Shown here in pieces: positions 6,491-11,680 of a DNA stretch of 11,680 nt (position 1 is its first letter; every line of letters starts with the position of its first letter). The DNA is from CAZMVY01 sp964617875 (GTDB lineage Bacteria > Planctomycetota > Phycisphaerae > UBA1845 > PWPN01). The stretch is from positions 1 to 11,680 of the forward strand of contig CAZUAI010000123.1 in the NCBI GenBank assembly GCA_964617875.1, written 5' to 3'. The position numbers and the translations under genes are program-made. The notes under the pieces were generated by a model, which searched no databases, was not told where the DNA came from, and worked only from the letters and a program-made list of their open reading frames with translations.

Positions 6491-9184
6491 TTGAGCGACT
6501 CACACACAGATCAGGACCGACGCCCGTCGGCCGATGCCTTGCTGGTGATGACCCAGCGGTCGCAGCGCGGCCGACTGAAGGTCTTCCTGGGCGCGGCTCC
6601 CGGAGTCGGCAAAACCTATGCGATGCTGCAGACGGGGCGGGCACGCCGGCGGGAGAACATCGACGTGGCGGTCGGCATCGTCGAGACCCACGGTCGCGCC
6701 GAAACCCAGGCTCTGCTCGAAGGGCTGGAGGTTGTTCCACGCAAAAGCGTCGAGTACCGCGGCACGCAACTGACCGAGATGGACATCGACGGGATTCTGT
6801 CCCGTCGGCCGCAACTTGTCCTCGTCGATGAACTGGCCCACACCAACGCACCCGGCGGCCGGCATCCCAAGCGATACATGGATGTTCAGGAACTGCTCGC
6901 TGCCGGCATCGATGTGTACACCACGGTCAATGTCCAGCACCTTGAGAGCCTCAATGATACCGTCGTCCGCATCACCGGCGTGCCGGTGCGAGAGACCCTG
7001 CCGGACCACGTTCTCGATGAGGCGGACGAGATCCAGCTGATCGACCTGCCGCCAGAAGAACTCATCCAGCGCCTCAAGGACGGCAAGGTCTACATCCCCG
7101 AGCAGGCCGCACGTGCGATCGACAACTACTTCTGCCCCGGCAATCTGAACGCGCTTCGCGAGCTGGCCTTGCGGCGTACGGCCGACCGCGTCGACGTGCA
7201 GATGCAGGATTGGATGAAGGCGCAGGCGGTCGAGGGGCCATGGGCGGCCAAGGACCGCATCATGGTCTGCGTCGGCACCAGCCCAACGTCGGCCAGACTG
7301 GTACGAGCCGCCAAACGGAGAGCGGACCGTCGCAATGCCGAGTGGCTGGCGGTCTTCGTCGAGACCCCCGCTTACCAACGTGCTTCAGAGGCCGATCACG
7401 ATCGGGTTGCCAGGACGCTGCGAATGGCGGAGCAGTTGGGCGGGCAGGCAGTCAACCTCCCCGGCAGCCGGCCGGCGGAAGACCTGATCCGCTACGCCCG
7501 TTCGCGCAACGTTACCGAGATCATCATCGGCAAGTCCGGCCGTTCGTGGTGGCAGGAGGTCTGGCGCGGCGCCCTCGTCAACGACCTGATTCGGCTCAGC
7601 GGACCCATCGATGTCTACGTGATCCATGCCGAGGACGCGCATCCTGAGACGCCCTCGCGCGCGCCGTCACGAGCGCCCTTGTTTCGAATGCGTGATTACG
7701 GCTGGTCCGCGGCGATCGTGGTGCTGAGTGCGGCCGTGGCAGAGTTCCTCCGGCAGCACCTGTCGCTGCCCAACCTGTCCATGGTGTTCCTGATCGGCGT
7801 GCTGTCGGTGGCCGTGCGGCTTGGACTGTGGCCGTCGATCTTCGCCTGCCTTCTCAGTGCACTGATCTACAACTTCTTCTTCATCCGGCCGCTGTACACG
7901 TTTTCCATCGCCAGCCCGCAGGAGGCGCTGGCCTTCATCGTGTATTTCATCGTGGCCATCATCACGAGTCAGATTGCCGCGCGAATGCGCGAACAGGCAG
8001 AAGCGGCCCGCCGCCGTGAAGATCGGGCGAACGCACTGTTTGAACTCAGCCGTGCCATCGCCGCGGCCACGGACACGGGTGCCGTTGCTCGCACCGTGGT
8101 TCATCAGGTTGCGGGGATTCTACAAGCTCGCGTAGTTGTCCTGCTGCCGTCCTCATCGAAGCTCTCGCCCGCGGCGAGCGATCCCGAAGCCACGACTCTC
8201 ACCGAGCATGAGCAAGCGGCGGCCACCTGGGCCTGGCAGCACAGGCAGCCCACCGGCCACGGGTCGGACACACTTCCCGGTGTCGCCTGGTCCTTCTTGC
8301 CGTTGACGACAGGCCAGATGGCCGTTGGCGTAATGGGCGTTCAGTTCGAGTCCGGAGCAGGCGAAATCTCTCCGAGGCGCCGGCGATTGATGGAATCGCT
8401 AGCGGACCAGGCGGCCGTCGGTATCGAGCGGGCGCGGCTCAGGCGAGAGATGGAACAGACGCGGGTCGCAAGCGAGACCGAGAAACTCCGGGGGGCGCTG
8501 CTGTCTTCCATCTCACATGACCTGCGCACGCCGCTGGCGTCCATCATCGGATCGGCCAGCAGCCTGAGCGAGTATGGTCGCGACTACGACGAGCCAACGC
8601 GTGCCGACCTCCTGGCAACCATCCAGGAAGAAGCGGAGCGGCTGAACCGTTTTGTCGCCAACCTCCTCGACATTACCCGGCTGGAATCGGGCAGGCTCCA
8701 GCTGAATCGCGACTGGGTTGAACTCGGCGACATCATCGGCTCCGCCGTCGCCCGGCTTCGTCGGCAGTTGGCAAACCACCGCGTCCGGGTGGATGTGGTC
8801 GGGGTCGTGCCGCTGGTGCGAGTGGACTTCGTCCTGATCGAGCAGGTGTTGGTGAATCTTCTGGAGAACGCCGCCAAGTACTCGCCGCCGGACACGACGA
8901 TTGACGTCCGTGCGAGAGACAAGGATCGTCGCGTCATGATTGAGGTGATCGACGAAGGCCCCGGAGTGTCGGCCGAGCAGCTTGAACAAATCTTCGACAA
9001 GTTCTATCGTGTACGAGCGATGGATCGCCAGGTGGCCGGCACGGGTCTGGGCTTGTCGATCTGTCGAGGTATTGTTGAGGCGCACGGCGGTACGATCATG
9101 GCCGCTGGGCGTACCGATCGTCAGGGGCTTGTGATCACAATCTCGTTGCCGAGCGAAAGCCCGCCCGCAACGTTCCAGCAATGA
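6491..9184 (+). CDS. kdpD: KdpD, potassium-responsive sensor histidine kinase
   Basis: An inner-membrane sensor kinase that controls KdpE. It is 897 residues, close to the E. coli length of 894. Domains in order: KdpD N-terminal domain with Walker A GAAPGVGKT (34-42) and Walker B LVLVDELAHTNAPG (about 111-124); universal-stress-protein-like domain from about 254 (KDRIMVCVGTSP) to about 375; four transmembrane helices (about 400-490); a GAF-like segment (about 515-650); HisKA with His676 in SHDLRTPLASIIGS; and HATPase with N box NLLENAAKYS, then DEGPGV, FDKFYR and GTGLGLSI. I chose the TTG start at 6491 because it supplies the conserved RPSADALL stretch ahead of the Walker A domain and no other in-frame start lies between it and the upstream stop. 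It overlaps the stop of a mini-frame (TTGA). kdpE follows after 9 bases. Confidence 0.97.
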   Translation: MSDSHTDQDRRPSADALLVMTQRSQRGRLKVFLGAAPGVGKTYAMLQTGRARRRENIDVAVGIVETHGRAETQALLEGLEVVPRKSVEYRGTQLTEMDIDGILSRRPQLVLVDELAHTNAPGGRHPKRYMDVQELLAAGIDVYTTVNVQHLESLNDTVVRITGVPVRETLPDHVLDEADEIQLIDLPPEELIQRLKDGKVYIPEQAARAIDNYFCPGNLNALRELALRRTADRVDVQMQDWMKAQAVEGPWAAKDRIMVCVGTSPTSARLVRAAKRRADRRNAEWLAVFVETPAYQRASEADHDRVARTLRMAEQLGGQAVNLPGSRPAEDLIRYARSRNVTEIIIGKSGRSWWQEVWRGALVNDLIRLSGPIDVYVIHAEDAHPETPSRAPSRAPLFRMRDYGWSAAIVVLSAAVAEFLRQHLSLPNLSMVFLIGVLSVAVRLGLWPSIFACLLSALIYNFFFIRPLYTFSIASPQEALAFIVYFIVAIITSQIAARMREQAEAARRREDRANALFELSRAIAAATDTGAVARTVVHQVAGILQARVVVLLPSSSKLSPAASDPEATTLTEHEQAAATWAWQHRQPTGHGSDTLPGVAWSFLPLTTGQMAVGVMGVQFESGAGEISPRRRRLMESLADQAAVGIERARLRREMEQTRVASETEKLRGALLSSISHDLRTPLASIIGSASSLSEYGRDYDEPTRADLLATIQEEAERLNRFVANLLDITRLESGRLQLNRDWVELGDIIGSAVARLRRQLANHRVRVDVVGVVPLVRVDFVLIEQVLVNLLENAAKYSPPDTTIDVRARDKDRRVMIEVIDEGPGVSAEQLEQIFDKFYRVRAMDRQVAGTGLGLSICRGIVEAHGGTIMAAGRTDRQGLVITISLPSESPPATFQQ

Positions 9185-9193
9185 AGAGGCATC

Positions 9194-9895
9194 ATGGCGG
9201 AAGTGGTTGCGCGAGTTCTGGTGGTGGATGACGAATCGCAGATACGCCGATTTCTGCGGACCAGCCTCGTCGCACACGGCTACACCATCATCGAGGCGGC
9301 GAACGGAAACGAAGCACTGCTTAAGGCGGCGGATGATCGGCCGGAGGTGATGATCCTGGATCTGGGGCTTCCGGACATCGATGGCATGGAGGTGATTCGT
9401 CGCGTTCGCGAGTGGTCGCAGGTGCCGATCATCGTATTGTCGGTGCGCGGCCGCGAATCCGACAAGATCGCGGCCCTCGACGCGGGTGCCGACGATTACG
9501 TGACCAAGCCGTTCGGCATGGGCGAACTCTTGGCCAGAATCCGCGCGGCCTTGCGCAACCGCCTCGCCGACGAGGTTGAGGAGCCGGTGTTTCGCAACGG
9601 CGGGTTGTGCGTCGATCTGTCGAAACGACTGGTCAGCCTCGACGGCCGCGAAATCAAGCTGACACCGAACGAGTATGAACTGCTCCGCGTGCTGGTGCTG
9701 AACGCGGGCAAGGTTGTGACGCATCAGCACCTGCTCCGCGAAGTCTGGGGTCCAGCCGACATCGACCAGACCCATTATGTCCGCGTCTACGTCGGCCAAC
9801 TGCGTCAGAAGATTGAGCCCGACCCCGCTCAACCGTGCTTCATCATCACGGAGGCCGGTGTTGGATATCGCCTGCAGACCGGAGATGAGAGTTGA
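9194..9895 (+). CDS. kdpE: KdpE, OmpR-family response regulator
   Basis: The cytoplasmic partner of KdpD, which activates kdp transcription when phosphorylated. It is 233 residues. The receiver domain has the acidic pair Asp12/Asp13, phospho-acceptor Asp56 (ILDLGLPDIDG), Ser83 and Lys105 (DDYVTKPF). The winged-helix DNA-binding domain (about 130-226) shows LTPNEYELLRVL, HQHLLREVWG and THYVRVYVGQLRQKIE, all typical of KdpE. The ATG at 9194 follows AAGAGG (9184-9189), which overlaps the kdpD stop, so translation is probably coupled. It is the last gene of the operon. Its likely target in this window is the direct repeat at 1681-1697. Confidence 0.97.
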   Translation: MAEVVARVLVVDDESQIRRFLRTSLVAHGYTIIEAANGNEALLKAADDRPEVMILDLGLPDIDGMEVIRRVREWSQVPIIVLSVRGRESDKIAALDAGADDYVTKPFGMGELLARIRAALRNRLADEVEEPVFRNGGLCVDLSKRLVSLDGREIKLTPNEYELLRVLVLNAGKVVTHQHLLREVWGPADIDQTHYVRVYVGQLRQKIEPDPAQPCFIITEAGVGYRLQTGDES

Positions 9896-9969
9896 GCAGC
9901 AGCCAACACGGCGAATCGATCGCCATCCGCAGCGCAACAGAGTCGCGGAGCAAGCGGGAATCGACCCGC

Positions 9970-10177
9970 AACCGCCGGACGCGACCGGCTGAGGATCCTG
10001 CACTGGGACGGCGCGGGATATTGGCTGTACTACCGGCTCCTTGAGGCGGGCACGTTCGAGACGATCCCGTCAAGAGGACCGTGTGTCCAACTCGATTCGA
10101 CGCAACGGGCCATGCTGCTGGGCGGCGTGTCTCTCGTCACGGCGAGGCGGCGCAAGCGTTTGCGCCGCGCGTCGTAG
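9970..10177 (+). pseudogene. Relic of IS66 TnpB (Orf2), C-terminal part only
   Basis: From about 9983 to the TAG at 10175-10177 the frame reads RDRLRILHWDGAGYWLYYR, then LLEAGTFE, a stretch with LLGGVSL, and an Arg-rich end (ARRRKRLRRAS). This is the pattern of the C-terminal half of the IS66 accessory protein TnpB: R-L-K/R-I-L-x-W-D-x-x-G, then LEAGTF, then an ARRRKR end. The N-terminal half is missing. If the single base A9979 is removed, NRR joins RDRL as in intact TnpB, suggesting an extra +1 frameshift. No tnpC or inverted repeat follows, so this is a dead remnant, distinct from the element at the left edge. It lies between kdpE and the convergent gene. Confidence 0.7.
10147..10168 (+). 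other. Perfect hairpin, 9-bp stem, 4-nt loop
   Basis: GCGGCGCAA (10147-10155) and TTGCGCCGC (10160-10168) are exact inverted repeats around GCGT. It falls within the Arg-rich end of the tnpB relic and is the first of three similar hairpins downstream of kdpE. No T-run follows. Confidence 0.55.
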
Positions 10178-10200
10178 CGAGTAGCACAACGGTTATACGG

Positions 10201-10220
10201 TCCTTCGCCGTTGCGAAGGA
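10201..10220 (+). terminator. Hairpin, candidate bidirectional 3'-end structure
   Basis: TCCTTCGC (10201-10208) and GCGAAGGA (10213-10220) form an exact 8-bp stem with a CGTT loop. It sits between the convergent kdp operon and the - strand gene that stops at 10294. There is no U-tract on either side, so it is not a classic intrinsic terminator; it may protect 3' ends or mark a factor-dependent one. Confidence 0.4.
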
Positions 10221-10237
10221 GGGGCCACCCGGCGGGC

Positions 10238-10257
10238 GAGAACGGTGTCCCGTTCTC
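10238..10257 (+). terminator. Hairpin, candidate terminator of the - strand gene or kdp operon
   Basis: GAGAACGG (10238-10245) and CCGTTCTC (10250-10257) form an exact 8-bp stem with a TGTC loop. It lies 36 bases past the stop of the - strand HAF gene. No poly-T is seen. It pairs in design with the hairpin at 10201-10220 (same stem and loop length). Confidence 0.4.
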
Positions 10258-10293
10258 TGTGTGCCGTTTGTGTCCGGCGGAACGTAAGCCGCA

Positions 10294-11415
10294 TTACGGC
10301 AGATCAAGTATGAAGCCGCGGCATGGATGGCCGAACGCGGATGAATCAGCCGTGCCGATCATCCGCTTGTTTCCCGCGGCGATGCCGAGCACGTTCGACG
10401 GCAAACCCACCTCCTCGAACTGCTCGTACAGGTTCGTTCCGAGCGTCCAGTCCAATTGCTGCAGATAGACGGCCAGGTTCGTAAAACCGAAGCTCGCGTT
10501 CCACACGAACCCCGTGCCTGCGTCATAGTTGCCGCCGCCGACCCATGTGCCGTCCGGCGATACGCACATCACCGCTCCCGGCGCGCCGTCATCCAGAATC
10601 ACGACGCCCGTGGCCGAGGTCCAGACGGCCGGTATGTCCAAGCCCATTCCCCCGTCGCTTCGGGTCGATGCTCCGCCAATGACGCGGGGACGGCTTGCAT
10701 ACGCGCGAGGCGAGGGTTTGAAGGTCGGGGCATCCGCGGTTGCGGCCGAATACTGGATCCAGTTTCCGCCGCCAAATGGAAGCCCGAACTCGGCGATCCA
10801 TGCGCCATCCGGCACGGCATCACCCTGAAGCGACGAAAGCCTGTCAAGCACAAGCGAAAAACCGTCAGCGGCGATGGCAGCGGGATTCTCAGTGACCGAA
10901 CTCGTCAGGTTGCCCCACTCATCCAGCGGATAGTTGCCGTATCCGTTGTCATAGGACCAGAGGAACGGCGCCACAAAAACACCTGCATCAGGCGTTGCGA
11001 ATGCATAGCGGCCGAAAACCACGCCGTCATCGGTCACGTCGCACGCTTCGGTCTCTGCGCCATCCCGCAACAGGCCCGACTTGGTAATCACGCCGGTTGG
11101 CGACGGGATCGCCTCCATGCCCCTCGCTGCCGTCCAGATCCACGCCTGTTCGATGTCTTCGTCCGGATTGGCGGCGTAGCCGACGATGATGGAACCGTCA
11201 TGGTTGGTGGCCACCGCAAAGCTCAGCGGTTTGTCGGGCAGAAACCCCATCGGCACAAGTCCGTCCTTACGAGACCAGCGAAACGCCTGGGCTTGAGCGG
11301 GCTGTCCCGAAATGACCGACGGAAGCGCGCAGTAACCGACCACGACCTTCCCGTCGGCGGAGATATCATTGGGGATCGTCTGCCCGCCTTCATAGATTTC
11401 CGGCAGTACGATCAC
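10294..11415 (-). CDS. HAF-repeat protein, predicted seven-bladed beta-propeller, surface lipoprotein body
   Basis: A 373-residue frame from GTG 11415. It matches the HAF extracellular-repeat type: units of the form DISADGKVVVGY ... AFRWS recur. I count seven, at about residues 17-49, 68-96, 124-155, 179-210, 236-267, 280-308 and 341-372. Each has a D/N-x-D-G-like turn, a VVGY-like strand and an aromatic ending such as AFRWS, AWIWT, PFLWS or GFVWN. Seven units suggest a closed seven-bladed propeller. The function is unknown; no catalytic motif is visible. The GTG is probably not the natural start. Upstream, in another frame, lies a lipoprotein signal peptide with a strong ribosome-binding site (11390-11545), and dropping one base of the G10 tract at 11437-11446 fuses the two into a 416-residue lipoprotein. 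It is convergent with kdpE. Confidence 0.75.
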   Translation of the reverse strand: MIVLPEIYEGGQTIPNDISADGKVVVGYCALPSVISGQPAQAQAFRWSRKDGLVPMGFLPDKPLSFAVATNHDGSIIVGYAANPDEDIEQAWIWTAARGMEAIPSPTGVITKSGLLRDGAETEACDVTDDGVVFGRYAFATPDAGVFVAPFLWSYDNGYGNYPLDEWGNLTSSVTENPAAIAADGFSLVLDRLSSLQGDAVPDGAWIAEFGLPFGGGNWIQYSAATADAPTFKPSPRAYASRPRVIGGASTRSDGGMGLDIPAVWTSATGVVILDDGAPGAVMCVSPDGTWVGGGNYDAGTGFVWNASFGFTNLAVYLQQLDWTLGTNLYEQFEEVGLPSNVLGIAAGNKRMIGTADSSAFGHPCRGFILDLP

Positions 11416-11545
11416 GCCCGGTTCCGTCGGAGGGACGGGGGGGGGGCCAGACGCCGCAACCGCCGATCAGGATGCAGGCTCCGATGAAAGAGATGCCGAG
11501 AGCGCTCGCACGATGGTCGCGATTTCGGACGGTCAGACATGCCAT
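11390..11545 (-). pseudogene. Lipoprotein signal-peptide frame, out of phase with the HAF body
   Basis: From ATG 11545, 7 bases... spacing aside, preceded by AAGGAGAT (11558-11551), the frame reads MACLTVRNRDHR, a hydrophobic core ALGISFIGACILIGGC with a lipobox ending at Cys30, then GVWPPPR, and stops at 11390. This is a textbook lipoprotein export signal followed by a Pro-rich linker, but it then runs out of frame for about 15 residues. With nine instead of ten C residues on this strand, the linker continues PPPVPPTEPGVIVLPEI straight into the HAF repeats. I therefore read it as the true N-terminus of the adjacent protein, interrupted by a one-base slip: a sequencing error, a mutation or phase variation. 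Confidence 0.7.
11437..11446. repeat. G10 homopolymer tract at the frameshift point
   Basis: Ten consecutive G on the + strand (C10 on the coding strand), just inside the mature end of the lipoprotein signal. Tract length decides the frame: a multiple of three (9) joins signal and propeller, while ten separates them. It is the longest homopolymer in the window. Confidence 0.9.
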
Positions 11546-11550
11546 AGAAT

Positions 11551-11558
11551 ATCTCCTT
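11551..11558 (-). promoter_or_regulatory. Shine-Dalgarno site of the lipoprotein gene
   Basis: AAGGAGAT on the - strand, 5 bases before the ATG at 11545. It is close to the ideal site and selects 11545 over the upstream in-frame ATG at 11638. Confidence 0.7.
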
Positions 11559-11680
11559 GTGTTGATTGCACACGCGAATGCAGGCCCCGACATTGCGGTC
11601 TGAATCGACTGCTTCGCACCGTCATCTTTAGCCCGCATTTCTCACCCCCCCTATGGAAAAAGGCTGGCCTCTGTGCGATA
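11559..11680 (-). other. Leader and upstream region of the lipoprotein gene
   Basis: About 120 bases with no supported gene up to the window edge. On the - strand it contains a T5 run (11657-11661 complement) and a G7 run (11645-11651 complement). I see no convincing -35/-10 pair and no riboswitch that I recognise. Confidence 0.3.

Noticed and set aside
8513..10003. A 496-codon - strand frame opposite the end of kdpD and all of kdpE
   Set aside because: It mirrors conserved HisKA, HATPase and receiver codons. No domain is visible in it, and the + strand proteins are unmistakable.
10171..10260. Possible tRNA gene (GTAGCACAACGGTTA resembles a D arm)
   Set aside because: The would-be anticodon arm is an 8-bp stem with a 4-nt loop, no GGTTCGAATCC-type T arm is present, and acceptor ends do not pair in a 7-bp stem.
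10185..10272. Integron attC-like site (inverted CACAACGG/CCGTTTGTG around hairpins)
   Set aside because: The outer arms do not fit the RYYYAAC and GTTRRRY core sites, and no integrase or cassette is nearby.
10456..11487. A 343-codon + strand frame opposite the HAF gene
   Set aside because: The composition is of shadow type (Arg/His/Cys-rich). The - strand frame shows clear protein repeats and the upstream signal peptide.
11599..11606. TCTGAATC, identical to the 8-bp flank of the IS66 end at 1651-1658
   Set aside because: An 8-mer match is expected by chance at about this frequency in 11.7 kb. No IS end adjoins this copy, so it is not a target duplication.
1..11680. CRISPR arrays, rRNA, phage or defence genes
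   Set aside because: No regularly spaced repeats, conserved rRNA segments, integrase or defence-family motifs are visible. Apart from the IS66 pieces and the HAF gene, all coding capacity is taken by the kdp operon.

Overview
The window is GC-rich and holds one complete high-affinity potassium-uptake operon (kdpF, kdpA, kdpB, kdpC, kdpD, kdpE, all on the + strand). It is flanked by pieces of IS66-family insertion sequences, and a lipoprotein-like beta-propeller gene lies on the - strand at the right end. The IS66 transposase type, the HAF-repeat surface protein and the base composition suggest an environmental Gram-negative bacterium, most plausibly of the Planctomycetota. That placement rests on general resemblance, not on a search.

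Region by region: (1) 1-1650 is the 3' part of an IS66 element, with a tnpC transposase cut by the window edge and a right terminal repeat ending at 1650. (2) 1651-1794 is the presumed kdp control region, which includes a direct repeat with an 11-bp period that looks like a KdpE operator. (3) 1795-9895 is the operon: a 27-codon hydrophobic peptide gene, then kdpF (29 codons), kdpA, kdpB, kdpC, the sensor kinase gene kdpD and the response-regulator gene kdpE, with short gaps throughout. (4) 9896-10293 holds no intact gene. It contains a 5'-truncated IS66 tnpB relic and a run of perfect hairpins. (5) 10294-11545 on the - strand is a HAF-repeat protein whose lipoprotein signal peptide is separated from its body by one extra base in a G10 tract. 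(6) 11546-11680 is the leader of that gene.

KdpA (pore), KdpB (P-type ATPase), KdpC and KdpF would form the membrane pump. KdpD and KdpE, co-transcribed downstream, would sense potassium limitation and activate the operon. All recognisable catalytic and selectivity residues are present and the pump looks functional. KdpB has the same residue numbers as the E. coli protein at four landmarks when translated from 3814.

I found no clearly new large system. The items most worth a second look are the extra 27-aa membrane peptide ahead of kdpF, the KdpE-like operator about 30 bp from an IS66 end, the structured RNA-like element after kdpE, and the homopolymer frameshift that disconnects a lipoprotein signal from its seven-repeat propeller.
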